From: Flavobacterium circumlabens
GTDB lineage: Bacteria; Bacteroidota; Bacteroidia; Flavobacteriales; Flavobacteriaceae
Assembly: GCF_004345565.1 (NCBI RefSeq)
Contig: NZ_SLWA01000002.1
Location: 558,001 to 622,000, forward strand
Reading direction: 5' to 3'
DNA: 64,000 nucleotides
Under the pieces are notes generated by a model. The model ran no database searches, had not been told where the DNA came from, and saw nothing but the letters and a program-made list of their open reading frames with translations. Positions 8,460 to 16,704 of this stretch are shown here, in pieces; the first letter of the stretch is position 1, and each line of letters opens with the position of its first letter. Position numbers and translations under genes: made by a program.

Positions 8460-9113
8460 TTACTTATTTAAAATTAAATCTATTTTCTGTGAAAGCCCGT
8501 TAGCAATTTCAGGCTCATTTTTCAGGCTGTTGTTCATAATCCAGGGAGTCAGTTTTTGGTTTTCAATGATTTCCTTTTTAGAATACACCAGACTGAAATA
8601 CATATTCAGTTCCATTGCGTTTGCGGGTAGGGGTTTATTTTTATTTTCTTCCGGGATATCTTCATAATAATATCGGGACTTTTTTAAATTTGGATATTGC
8701 TGAAGCAAATAATTATTCAGCTCATAGCGGGGACCGTCGCCTTTGTACAGATCCTCTTGCTGAATTGGAGTGATAAGCAGATTTGTTATATTTTCTTTTA
8801 ATGTTTTATAATGACTTGAAGTGATCGAAAAATCGCCCTGAGCAATAGTTCCTTTTTCAGATAATTTTCTAATAACGGAAAGCCGCACAAAATCGCCGTT
8901 GATTTCGATTACTTTAAAAACAAAATATTTGTTTTCGAAACTCTGGCTTCCATTAGAACCTCTTTGTTTGCTAAAAATAAAACTTCCTACCTGCAGTTTG
9001 TGTGCTTCGGTATGAATTGCTTTTTTCCACATATATGGTTTATAGACCATTTGCCGTATCATAAAAAAGACTATTGTACTTATAATCGCGACCACTAAAA
9101 TTGTTTTGTTCAT
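8460..9113 (-). CDS. Membrane-anchored hypothetical protein
   Basis: I do not recognise this family. The start is taken at the ATG at 9113 because the frame upstream of it crosses a terminator hairpin and the protein then begins with a good N-terminal anchor (NKTILVVAIISTIVFFMI). The remaining 190 or so residues are soluble and charged, with a beta-rich middle (QVGSFIFSKQRG, YFVFKVIEINGDFVRLSVI) and a helical end. The product is about 217 residues, probably tethered to the inner membrane. It lies downstream of the small DUF2798-like gene and upstream of the sigma-factor remnant. Confidence 0.6.
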   Translation of the reverse strand: MNKTILVVAIISTIVFFMIRQMVYKPYMWKKAIHTEAHKLQVGSFIFSKQRGSNGSQSFENKYFVFKVIEINGDFVRLSVIRKLSEKGTIAQGDFSITSSHYKTLKENITNLLITPIQQEDLYKGDGPRYELNNYLLQQYPNLKKSRYYYEDIPEENKNKPLPANAMELNMYFSLVYSKKEIIENQKLTPWIMNNSLKNEPEIANGLSQKIDLILNK

Positions 9114-9199
9114 TTGTTTTTTAAAGTAAAAAAGACGTTGAAATACAAATATCAATAAAGTTACCGGAATAAACATTCGGTCGTTGTAAAAACATAAAA

Positions 9200-9223
9200 A
9201 ACCTTCCCAATATAAGGAAGGCT
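9200..9223 (-). terminator. Rho-independent terminator
   Basis: On the minus strand the stem CCTTCC/GGAAGG (9216-9221 and 9202-9207) is followed by a T run. It ends the flavohemoprotein and small membrane protein transcript and justifies the downstream start chosen for the next gene. Confidence 0.7.
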
Positions 9224-9231
9224 CTTCGCGT

Positions 9232-9435
9232 TTATTTTTTGTCTTTAAATATAAAGAATGAAAACACATTCGAAATTAGACCTGCAACAAGCCAGGACCG
9301 CATCCAGAAAAAGAAGAAATTAGAGGAATCTGCACAATTAATGCCGGCTAATGTAAAAGTAATAAAAAAGGTAGTGGTCCAATTTTGCAGCAATCGAGTC
9401 CGATGTTTGCTGTGGTATAATCCGGTAACTTTCAC
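9232..9435 (-). CDS. Small membrane protein, DUF2798-like
   Basis: This 67-residue protein has two hydrophobic segments (WTTTFFITFTLAGINCA and FFFFWMRSWLVAGLISNVFSFFIF). The second resembles the DUF2798 signature of a tryptophan and arginine before the last helix. Its ATG lies one base beyond the flavohemoprotein stop, so the two are almost certainly co-transcribed, and a terminator follows directly. It is shorter than typical family members and its function is unknown. The overlapping frame on the other strand has no family features. Confidence 0.6.
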   Translation of the reverse strand: MKVTGLYHSKHRTRLLQNWTTTFFITFTLAGINCADSSNFFFFWMRSWLVAGLISNVFSFFIFKDKK

Positions 9436-9436
9436 T

Positions 9437-10648
9437 TTAATTCAAATTAATTAACTGAGGTCCAAATTCTTCATAGAAAATATTCTCCTGATTGACATTC
9501 AGGCTAAGGAGTGTTTCGTATTGCGTTTTTATAAACATTTCCGGACCGCAGATATAAAATTTAGCTTCTTCCAGTAAAATGGCTTCCTTGCATTTATGAA
9601 GATCTACCCGGCCTTTGATGATCTGATTTGAAGTTTCGTCGTCTGTTTCGATGGTATCATAAAAAATAAAAGTTTCCAGGTGTTTCGCCTCTTTTTTGAT
9701 TTCAGTAAGCTGATTTTTAAAAGCGTGAACCGATTCATTTCTACAACCGTGAATCCAGATTGTTTTTTTGTTTTGAAATGACATCAGATTTGTTTCCAGC
9801 ATACTCAGCATGGGCGTAAGGCCAACACCGCCACTGATCAGAACCAACGGATTTTGCGAATCTTTTTCTAAATGGAACAGTCCCGCAGGAGCTGAAATCG
9901 AAATAACATCTCCTTCTGCTTTTGCATGTAACGTATTCGAAACCAAGCCGGAGGGATTCGGTGCCAGTCCGCTCTCTTTTTTTACCGAAATCCTGTAATA
10001 CTCCGGATTAAAAGCACTGGATAAACTGTATTGTCTGGGCTGTAAAAGATCCAGTTCGGGCACAAAAACCTGAACACTGATGAACTGACCGGCCTGAAAA
10101 TCGGCAATTTCTTTTCCGTCTTCCGGATACAGATAAAACGATTTGATTTCACTTGATTCGGGTACTATTTTTTTGATTACAAATTTTCTCCAGCCGTTCC
10201 AGCTTCCGGGTTTCGCTGCATTTTCCTCATACAGTCTTTTTTCAAGATCAATCATGATTTGAGCGAGCTGATAAAAAGCAACGGTCCAGGCATCAAGGAT
10301 TTCGGGAGTTGCGGCTTCTCCCACAACTTCACCGATAGAAGCAATCAGATGGGTACCCACGATTTTATAGTGTTCCGGCTGAATGTTCAGGCTTCTGTGT
10401 TTGGTTCCGATTCCTTTTAGAACACCGATTAAAACAGAGGGATCTTCGATGTTTTCAGCATACGCGAGGACTGCATTAGCCAAAGCCGATTTTTGTCGTC
10501 CGTTGGCCTGATTGCCCATATTAAACATATTGCGCAATTCGGGCTGTGCAGTAAACATTCGGGCATAAAAATAATGGGTCAGGTCTTCACCGCTTTCTCT
10601 TAATATTGGAATGGTAGCTTTGATAAGCTCTTTTTGATATGTATTCAT
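9437..10648 (-). CDS. hmp: Flavohemoprotein (nitric oxide dioxygenase)
   Basis: This 403-residue protein has full-length Hmp architecture. The globin domain (1-140) has proximal His84 (GIGTKHRSL) and distal Tyr28 (HYFYARMF). The FAD domain contains RQYSLSS, and the NAD(P) domain contains GGVGLTPMLSML and YICGPEMF. It oxidises NO to nitrate with O2 and NAD(P)H, protecting the cell from nitrosative stress. A 22-base perfect inverted repeat about 100 bases upstream and a TACATTTG -7 element suggest control by a Crp/Fnr-type NO or oxygen regulator. The DUF2798-like gene follows in the same transcript. Confidence 0.97.
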   Translation of the reverse strand: MNTYQKELIKATIPILRESGEDLTHYFYARMFTAQPELRNMFNMGNQANGRQKSALANAVLAYAENIEDPSVLIGVLKGIGTKHRSLNIQPEHYKIVGTHLIASIGEVVGEAATPEILDAWTVAFYQLAQIMIDLEKRLYEENAAKPGSWNGWRKFVIKKIVPESSEIKSFYLYPEDGKEIADFQAGQFISVQVFVPELDLLQPRQYSLSSAFNPEYYRISVKKESGLAPNPSGLVSNTLHAKAEGDVISISAPAGLFHLEKDSQNPLVLISGGVGLTPMLSMLETNLMSFQNKKTIWIHGCRNESVHAFKNQLTEIKKEAKHLETFIFYDTIETDDETSNQIIKGRVDLHKCKEAILLEEAKFYICGPEMFIKTQYETLLSLNVNQENIFYEEFGPQLINLN

Positions 10649-10716
10649 TTGTGCTATTTGGATTAGGTTTAAATATTGATTTGTAAAATGGTAAAGCGCT
10701 TTAGAATTTTCATTCG

Positions 10717-10765
10717 CAAATGTAGCACTGGACTAAAACTTCATTTTATGACTCAAATCATAAAA
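10717..10765 (-). promoter_or_regulatory. hmp: hmp promoter and palindromic operator
   Basis: On the minus strand a -7 element TACATTTG (10724-10717) is preceded by an inverted repeat whose 8-base arms are perfect: TTTTATGA (10744-10751), six-base spacer, TCATAAAA (10758-10765). The centre would lie near -43, the class II activator position of Crp/Fnr proteins. The motif differs from the classical FNR box. Confidence 0.55.
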
Positions 10766-10935
10766 TTGGAAAAATAAGATTCAGGAGATGTATACCGGCA
10801 GATTTGCAATTGTAATAATTTAGTAATATTTTGTAAATGAGTATTTTATAAAATTATAAAGGTTTCTTAAATTGGTTTGTAAATATTTTCTCCTGTTGTA
10901 AATTAGTAAAACAATAATTTTAAAACAGACAACCC

Positions 10936-11370
10936 ATGAAAATGAGAATCACATTTGCCGCAGTATTGCTGGGTTTTGCAATATCGGCCAACGCACAAAA
11001 GAAAATCGCAGTTACAGAGCTGCCACAACCGGCACAGGATTTTCTGAAAGAACATTTTAGTAAGACAACTATAGACATTGCTAAAAAAGACGCCGAACAC
11101 GGCGAAAAAGGATACGAGGTTAAACTGAAAGACGGAACAGAAGTAGAATTCTGGAAAGATGGTTCGTACCGGGAAGTAGATGGCGGTGACAAACCGATTC
11201 CGACTGCATTTATTCCGGCATCTGTTAAAGAGTACGTGGCAAAAAACTATCCGAACGAAAAAATTACCCACATCGATTACGGACATAAAGACCTGGATGT
11301 AGATTTAACCAACAAAATTGATCTCGAATTTACTAAAGAAGGAAAATTTATAAAAGGGGAGAAAGATTAA
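10936..11370 (+). CDS. Secreted PepSY-like protein
   Basis: This 144-residue protein has an N-terminal Sec signal (ITFAAVLLGFAISANAQ). Two similar halves follow, each with an LP or IP helix start and a Tyr/Phe-rich beta hairpin: LPQPAQDFLKEHF with EVEFWKDGSYREVDG, and IPASVKEYVAKNYP with DVDLTNKIDLEFTKEGKF. This is the PepSY-like (DUF2874) duplication found in small periplasmic proteins of Bacteroidota. Its function is unknown; the fold is thought to bind peptides or proteases. It is monocistronic, diverges from hmp, and ends in a strong terminator at 11421-11453. Confidence 0.8.
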   Translation: MKMRITFAAVLLGFAISANAQKKIAVTELPQPAQDFLKEHFSKTTIDIAKKDAEHGEKGYEVKLKDGTEVEFWKDGSYREVDGGDKPIPTAFIPASVKEYVAKNYPNEKITHIDYGHKDLDVDLTNKIDLEFTKEGKFIKGEKD

Positions 11371-11420
11371 ATTGTCGGGAAATTGAAAAAAAGTAAAAAA
11401 GTAAAAAACGAAATGTGAAA

Positions 11421-11453
11421 AAGGAAATAGTCAGATACTATTTCCTTTTTTTT
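11421..11453 (+). terminator. Rho-independent terminator
   Basis: The stem AAGGAAATAGT/ACTATTTCCTT has a five-base loop and is followed by a T run. It ends the PepSY-like gene. Confidence 0.85.
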
Positions 11454-11724
11454 GTCGTTAGTATTTAGGAAATTCCAATCCCATTTGAGTACTTTTCAAA
11501 AGGAAATAAATAAAGATGTAACACTTCAAAGCAGCTTTATTTACCAGCAAATTTAGATTCTGAATACACACAAAACCTGTATAAACATTGTACAAGTGTA
11601 TAAACTTTATACACTCTTAATAGTGCTTAAATATCGTAAATCCCTCAAAATGTATTTTATAGCATAATGGCACATGCATTGCTAAATGTGTAAATGTGAA
11701 TTCCTGTTTACGGGAAAATTATAA
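11454..11724. other. Intergenic region with 21-bp palindrome before the GT2 gene
   Basis: No gene is seen. The notable element is a perfect inverted repeat, AGTGTATAAA-C-TTTATACACT at 11595-11615. It is preceded about 20 bases upstream by another TGTATAAAC half-site (about 11577). It sits about 110 bases before the GT2 start and may be an operator. Confidence 0.5.
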
Positions 11725-13218
11725 ATGCCATACCATACAAATCAACAGAAGTGCAATATGAAAAGTGAAACAATTATTTCAGATCAATTTTATACTACAA
11801 GCGACAATACAAACAATAACGGACATTCAATAAGCAGTTCCATTTTTCGTATTAATAGTACAACATCAACCAGAAACAAAGAAACAACTTCAAGTCCATT
11901 GGGATTAATTGTACTGATAAGCACTTTTGCCCTGATGTTGACAGGAGCTTTTATGGTGTATCAATTTCAGCCTGACTTTGATCAGTTCCATATAGAAAGA
12001 ATCAACTCTTCGTGGGGATTTCCTTTTCTGATTTTAGCTATTGCTTTGTTCGTTTTCCAAAGTGGTGTGTTTGCCTATAATTTATTTCTTTATTTGCGTT
12101 ACAAACCAATTGAGTCGGTTAGCGATGATTTATTGCCAACCTGTACGGTGATAGTGCCAGCCTACAATGAAGGGAAGCTGGTTTGGGATACTTTATTAAG
12201 TTTGGCGAACAGCGATTTTCCGGAGCAAAAATTACAGATTCTTGCCATTGATGATGGTAGTAAAGACGATACCTGGTACTGGATGAAACAGGCAAAAATC
12301 AAATTGGGAGATCGTCTGACTATTTTCCAACAGCCTGAAAACGGAGGTAAACGTCACGCACTTTACCGTGGATTTGAATTGGGTACAGGAGAAATTTTTG
12401 TAACGGTAGACAGTGATTCCATTGTAAAAAAGGATACTTTGAGAAATCTGGTAAGTCCTTTTGTAGTAAACGAAAAATGTGGGGCAGTGGCAGGAAATGT
12501 TCAGGTTTTGAACAATAAAAAAGCATTACTTCCTAAAATGTTAAACGTAAGTTTTGTAATGAGTTTTGAATTCATGCGTTCTGCCGAAAGTATGTTAGGC
12601 TCTGTACTTTGTACTCCGGGTGCAGCAGCAGCGTACCGCAGAGATGCCGTTATGAACTGTCTTCCGGAATGGATCAACCAAACGTTTATGGGACAGCCTT
12701 CAGACATTGGTGAAGACCGTGCCATGACCAATATGATACTGAAACAGGGACTTCATGTGTTGTTTCAGAAAAATGCTTATGTCCTTACCAATGTTCCTGA
12801 AGAATACACAGGTTTGTATAAAATGTTTATCAGATGGAGCAGGAGTAATGTCCGTGAAAACCTGATGATGGCACAATATGTTTTTAAGGATTTTAGAAAA
12901 GAATCTAAATTTGGTGCAAGACTTTTGTTTATCAACCAATCTTTAAAAATCATTTTAGCCTATCCGTTCCTCATTTTCATGTTGATTTTTGTAGCAACGC
13001 ACCCGTTATTATTCTTAAGCTCAACCTTATTAAGTATACTAGTCGTATCTACTTTCCCGGTTCTGTTTTATGCCAAAAGATACAATCTGGCAGATTCGTT
13101 CTGGGCGTATTCCTATAGTATCTTTTATACTTTCAGTTTATTTTGGATTACTCCGTATGCCATCGTAACTGCAAATAAAAGAGGCTGGTTAACCCGTGGA
13201 TTATCCGATAAAAAATAA
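11725..13218 (+). CDS. Membrane processive glycosyltransferase family 2
   Basis: This 497-residue protein has two N-terminal membrane helices (about 55-75 and 90-115), a GT2 catalytic domain, and three C-terminal helices. Motifs are VIVPAYNEG, IDDGSKDD (about 175), VDSDS (DxD, about 228), GEDRAMT and FIRWSRSN (position of the QxxRW motif, about 368). The layout matches polysaccharide synthases such as the HAS/PgaC type, which polymerise and export a beta-linked glycan. An ATG 11 codons downstream (11758) is an equally good start. The gene is monocistronic with a terminator; the polymer is unknown. Confidence 0.88.
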   Translation: MPYHTNQQKCNMKSETIISDQFYTTSDNTNNNGHSISSSIFRINSTTSTRNKETTSSPLGLIVLISTFALMLTGAFMVYQFQPDFDQFHIERINSSWGFPFLILAIALFVFQSGVFAYNLFLYLRYKPIESVSDDLLPTCTVIVPAYNEGKLVWDTLLSLANSDFPEQKLQILAIDDGSKDDTWYWMKQAKIKLGDRLTIFQQPENGGKRHALYRGFELGTGEIFVTVDSDSIVKKDTLRNLVSPFVVNEKCGAVAGNVQVLNNKKALLPKMLNVSFVMSFEFMRSAESMLGSVLCTPGAAAAYRRDAVMNCLPEWINQTFMGQPSDIGEDRAMTNMILKQGLHVLFQKNAYVLTNVPEEYTGLYKMFIRWSRSNVRENLMMAQYVFKDFRKESKFGARLLFINQSLKIILAYPFLIFMLIFVATHPLLFLSSTLLSILVVSTFPVLFYAKRYNLADSFWAYSYSIFYTFSLFWITPYAIVTANKRGWLTRGLSDKK

Positions 13219-13254
13219 AATTGTAATTCTGAATCAATAGAGATTAATTGGTGC

Positions 13255-13290
13255 AAAAAGCTTCTGTTCGAATGAATAGAAGCTTTTTTG
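13255..13290. terminator. Bidirectional terminator
   Basis: AAAAAGCTTCT pairs with AGAAGCTTTTT around a 12-base loop. It lies between the convergent GT2 and HD-domain genes. Confidence 0.8.
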
Positions 13291-13315
13291 TTTGTAAAGC
13301 ACTACACTTAGAAAC

Positions 13316-13966
13316 TTATTCTTTCCATGGCGAATGCAAAATGCAGTCACAGAAGTTTTTGCGATGAAAGTTCGGAATCATATACGCACAAACATCCGCT
13401 TTGATGTTTCCAAAAGTAGTTTCTGTTTTATGTTCGAATCCACTAAAGAAAGTTGGAATAATATTTTTCTTGAAGTCATTACGAGGAAAAGCATCCAGAA
13501 TCTGAATTCTGTTTTCCTCGCTAAGGAGCTCATAACCTTCACCCATTACATCCAGTCCAACACCGGAATACATCAGGGCCACTTCGGGTTCTTTGTGTTC
13601 TGCAATACCAATTGTGGTATGCAGTGCAATTGTATCCCAGACCAGTTGCAGGGATTCTTGTGGTAATCCGTGACTTTTCAGGAAATCACGTGCAGCATTG
13701 GCACCGTCTACTTCAAAGCGAAGATCTGCACTGCTATACTTTTTTGTTAATCCCAAATCATGAAAAACGGAGGCAACATATAATAGTTCGGCATCATACT
13801 TAAGCTGTTTTCTTTTTCCGTTTAAGGAAGAAAAAAGAAACACGCGCAAAGAGTGATTGTAGATAAATTCTGTTCCGTGTTCCAATAAAAGTTCTGTGGC
13901 CTGGTGAGCAATGGAGCTGTCTGGAATGCTGATTCCTGCAACTGTTTTTAGTTTTTTTACTGACAT
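13316..13966 (-). CDS. HD-domain phosphohydrolase, cyanamide hydratase-like
   Basis: This 216-residue protein has the HD metal-binding signature: His38 (YNHSLRVFLF), His69-Asp70 (SVFHDLGLTK) and a later conserved His (TIALHTTIG). The pattern NHSLRVF, ELLYVASVFHDLGL and FEVDGANAA is typical of the cyanamide hydratase-like branch of the HD superfamily. The true substrate in bacteria is mostly unknown. The ATG at 13966 is preferred over an in-frame TTG two codons upstream. It is convergent with the GT2 gene; an AraC regulator lies upstream on the same strand, separated by about 100 bases. Confidence 0.82.
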   Translation of the reverse strand: MSVKKLKTVAGISIPDSSIAHQATELLLEHGTEFIYNHSLRVFLFSSLNGKRKQLKYDAELLYVASVFHDLGLTKKYSSADLRFEVDGANAARDFLKSHGLPQESLQLVWDTIALHTTIGIAEHKEPEVALMYSGVGLDVMGEGYELLSEENRIQILDAFPRNDFKKNIIPTFFSGFEHKTETTFGNIKADVCAYMIPNFHRKNFCDCILHSPWKE

Positions 13967-14065
13967 GATCAATTGTTTTTTTCAAAGGTATCAATGTCCA
14001 AAAACTCTGGAAATGACAAATTCCGTCAAGCGCATGTTAAAAACAACATTCGTATTTGTAAAATG

Positions 14066-14923
14066 TTAAACGCCAATGCCTAAAAAAAGCGCTCTGTAAT
14101 CGAGAGGCGAAACCTGAGTATTCTTTTTAAAGAAATGACTGAACTGATCCGGTGTAGCAAAATTCAGCTGAAAAGCAATCTCCTTTATCGGATCAGAAGT
14201 AAATTGCAAAGAGCGTTTGGCTTCCGCTAGTATTTGTCCGTTTATTAATTCCTTGGCACCTCTGTCGCTGCAGCGTTTGGATAAATCAGTCAGTTTGCGG
14301 GCAGAGATACCCAAAAGTCCGGCGTAATCGGCTACCTCGCGGGAAGTTTTATAATTTTTACTGATCAATTCTAAAAACCTTGCATAAAGCTGATTTTCAT
14401 AACTGTCAAATCCTTTTGCAAGGGAATGATTGACATTGGCTATTTTGATCATGATAATTTTCAGATAAGCCGCCATTGCATCCAATTGATTGATGTATTC
14501 GTCTTTTTTAAATTCATATAATAAAGACTTAAAAACAGCATTAAGCTCGTCATTATTTTCTTTAAGTAAAGGAATAGTTTGATTTGCAGATGCATTATTA
14601 AAAAGAACCGCTTTGCAATTGTTAGCACTCGAAGGTGTTCTTTCCCAAAAACAATCTCCAAAACTGAGTTCGTATCCCGTAAATTTTGAATTAGGTTTAA
14701 AATGTATTAGCTGACCTTTTGCAACTAAGAAGAGAGTGTCGGCAGAAATTTCAAATGTTTCTGTGTCTATCACAACTTCTCCAATGCCGGAATTAATTAA
14801 TAATATCCGATTATAAGTAAGTCTGTAAGTTGATAATTGCCCGTACTCTTTATCTTCAAAAAAATGAATGGAGAAGGAATTTTTAATCTCTTTTTCTACA
14901 AGCAAATTGGAAAGGGAAAGCAT
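14066..14923 (-). CDS. AraC family transcriptional regulator
   Basis: This 285-residue protein has an N-terminal cupin-like sensing region (ISADTLFLVAKGQLIHFKPN) and a C-terminal AraC DNA-binding domain (about 190-283), seen as SREVADYAGLLGISARKLTDLSKR and IKEIAFQLNFATPDQFSHFFKK. The ligand and targets are unknown. It lies divergent from the TetR-SDR-MFS unit and upstream of the HD-domain gene, either of which could be a target. No clear operator was found in the 237-base gap to the tetR promoter. Confidence 0.88.
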   Translation of the reverse strand: MLSLSNLLVEKEIKNSFSIHFFEDKEYGQLSTYRLTYNRILLINSGIGEVVIDTETFEISADTLFLVAKGQLIHFKPNSKFTGYELSFGDCFWERTPSSANNCKAVLFNNASANQTIPLLKENNDELNAVFKSLLYEFKKDEYINQLDAMAAYLKIIMIKIANVNHSLAKGFDSYENQLYARFLELISKNYKTSREVADYAGLLGISARKLTDLSKRCSDRGAKELINGQILAEAKRSLQFTSDPIKEIAFQLNFATPDQFSHFFKKNTQVSPLDYRALFLGIGV

Positions 14924-15160
14924 AATTTTTCGGAGTAATTATTAAAAAAGTGAGGTAAAGATAGTTAGAAAATCAGAGATGGAAACCTTTCTGATGATTT
15001 GGTTTTAGCCTTTTTATTAGTTTTTGGCATTTCTGAATGAAATATTCCAAAGTAAATAAATTAGCTGTAAACGCCTGCAAATATGGATAAAATAGCATTT
15101 TTATTTTTAATTCTGATGAACAAAAACACCATTCATTTAAAAATAAAAAGTTAAAATTAA

Positions 15161-15190
15161 TTGCGTTTAAGACCGAACGGTCTATATTTG
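15161..15190 (+). promoter_or_regulatory. tetR promoter overlapped by TetR operator O1
   Basis: A Bacteroidota promoter is well formed: TTG at 15161-15163, a 19-base spacer, then TATATTTG at 15183-15190. Inside the spacer lies the palindrome AGACCG-AA-CGGTCT (15170-15183), a typical TetR operator with GACCG/CGGTC arms. Binding there would block the promoter, so the gene should be autorepressed. Confidence 0.82.
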
Positions 15191-15211
15191 TACCGTCAAA
15201 AGGAAAAGATC

Positions 15212-15790
15212 ATGAGCAAAGCAGAAAGAACAAGACAATTTATTATTGAAGCATCGGCACCCATAATCAACAAAAAAGGAATGGCCGGAACTTCCCTTAC
15301 TGATATTATGGAAGCTACAAAATTAGCTAAAGGAGGCATCTATGGTAACTTCGAAAGCAAAGAAGAAATCTGCATGGAGGCGTTTGCCTATCTAAGATCA
15401 CAATTGGCAAATAAATTAGATTTAGCTGTTTCTAAAGGCAAATTTGCTGAAACAAAGCTCTTTAATTTATTAGACGTTTATCAGAATGACAAAAGCATGA
15501 TGGAGGGTTGTCCCATATTGAATTTTGGTACTGAGGCCGATGATACAAATCCAGGCATGAAAGAACTGGTCAGAAAAGCGGTGTTTTCTGCTCAGAAAAG
15601 ATTCTTTACGATAGTAGAAGAAGGTATAAAAAATAAGGAATTATCAGAAGAATTAGATCCGGAACAGTTTAGCATCAAAGTTTTTGCAATGGTCGAAGGT
15701 GCCATTTTATGTGGAAAATTAGCGGGGAATCAACAGATGCTACTTGTTTTGGAAAGCATAAAAAAGGAATTTAAAAGTTATGTCCTGTGA
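15212..15790 (+). CDS. TetR family transcriptional repressor
   Basis: This 192-residue regulator starts at the ATG at 15212; an in-frame earlier start would lie inside the promoter and operator. The N-terminal HTH is classical (FIIEASAPIINKKGMAGTSLTDIMEATKLAKGGIYGNFESKEEI), and the C-terminal ligand domain has the features of the AcrR/YxaF-type group (MEGCPILNFGTEADDT). Identical-arm palindromes lie before this gene and before the next, so it probably represses both itself and the SDR-MFS pair. Confidence 0.92.
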   Translation: MSKAERTRQFIIEASAPIINKKGMAGTSLTDIMEATKLAKGGIYGNFESKEEICMEAFAYLRSQLANKLDLAVSKGKFAETKLFNLLDVYQNDKSMMEGCPILNFGTEADDTNPGMKELVRKAVFSAQKRFFTIVEEGIKNKELSEELDPEQFSIKVFAMVEGAILCGKLAGNQQMLLVLESIKKEFKSYVL

Positions 15791-15815
15791 CCAAATTTTT
15801 TTTTTGCTAATTTTT

Positions 15816-15829
15816 AGACCGATCGGTCT
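15816..15829 (+). promoter_or_regulatory. TetR operator O2 before the SDR gene
   Basis: The palindrome AGACCG-AT-CGGTCT has the same arms as the operator in the tetR promoter and differs only in the central base pair. It lies 38 bases before the SDR start. Confidence 0.82.
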
Positions 15830-15866
15830 GTTTTAATATAAAGTTTAATAATTAAATATAATAACA

Positions 15867-16688
15867 ATGTCGAAAGTAATTTTTATAACAGGAGCCACAA
15901 GAGGATTTGGAAAAATCTGGGCAGAAGCATTTTTAAAGCGTGGTGACCGTGTAGTGGCAACCGGAAGAAGTATTGAAGCCTTACAGGAATTAAAAGATAA
16001 ATATGGAGATCTCGTACTGCCGCTTCAACTGGACGTCAATGACCGCAAAGCTTCTTTTGAAGCCGTAAACAAAGCGAAAGAACATTTTGGAAGAATTGAT
16101 GTCCTGATCAACAATGCCGGATACGGTTTATTTGGCACCATTGAAGAAACATCAGAAGAAGAAGCAAGAAAGCAAATGGAAACCAACTTCTTTGGAGTAC
16201 TTTGGTTATCACAAGCGGTACTGCCGATTATGCGTGAACAAAAAAGCGGCCATATTATTCAGGTATCCAGTTTCTTAGGACTGATAACGCTGCCTGTTTT
16301 GGGACTTTACAATGCTTCTAAATTTGCAGTAGAAGGGTTTAGTGAAACGCTTGCTACAGAAGTAAAAGGTTTTGGAATTAATGTTTCCCTGGTAGAGCCT
16401 AATGGTTATACCACAGACTGGTCCGGAGAATCTGCAGTTCAGACCAAAAGCATGTCCATATACGATCCTGTAAAACAAGCTTTTAGTGAAGCTACTGCTA
16501 CTCCCGGAATTTTTGGTAAACCGGAGGCTACGGCTGCTGTTATTTTAAAATTGACAGATGCTCCGGAACCTCCTTTACGATTGTTACTGGGTTCATTTGC
16601 TTATCCGGCCGTTAAAAAAGTATACGAAGAACGTCTGGCAAGTTTCGAAGAATGGAAAAGCGTTTCTGAGGAAGCACACGGAGCATAA
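15867..16688 (+). CDS. Short-chain dehydrogenase/reductase (classical SDR)
   Basis: This 273-residue protein has the NAD(P)-binding motif TGATRGFG (8-15), NNAG (82-85), catalytic Ser134/135 (IQVSSF) and Tyr148-x3-Lys152 (YNASK). An Arg after the glycine motif and ATGRS suggest NADP preference. The substrate is unknown. Together with the downstream exporter and the TetR protein it resembles a small detoxification unit in which a carbonyl compound is reduced or exported. The MFS gene starts 16 bases after its stop. Confidence 0.92.
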   Translation: MSKVIFITGATRGFGKIWAEAFLKRGDRVVATGRSIEALQELKDKYGDLVLPLQLDVNDRKASFEAVNKAKEHFGRIDVLINNAGYGLFGTIEETSEEEARKQMETNFFGVLWLSQAVLPIMREQKSGHIIQVSSFLGLITLPVLGLYNASKFAVEGFSETLATEVKGFGINVSLVEPNGYTTDWSGESAVQTKSMSIYDPVKQAFSEATATPGIFGKPEATAAVILKLTDAPEPPLRLLLGSFAYPAVKKVYEERLASFEEWKSVSEEAHGA

Positions 16689-16704
16689 TTTTATAAAATA
16701 AAAA

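Noticed and set aside
9239..9454. Plus-strand frame opposite the DUF2798-like gene
   Set aside because: The minus-strand frame has membrane helices and operon spacing to hmp; the plus-strand one has neither.
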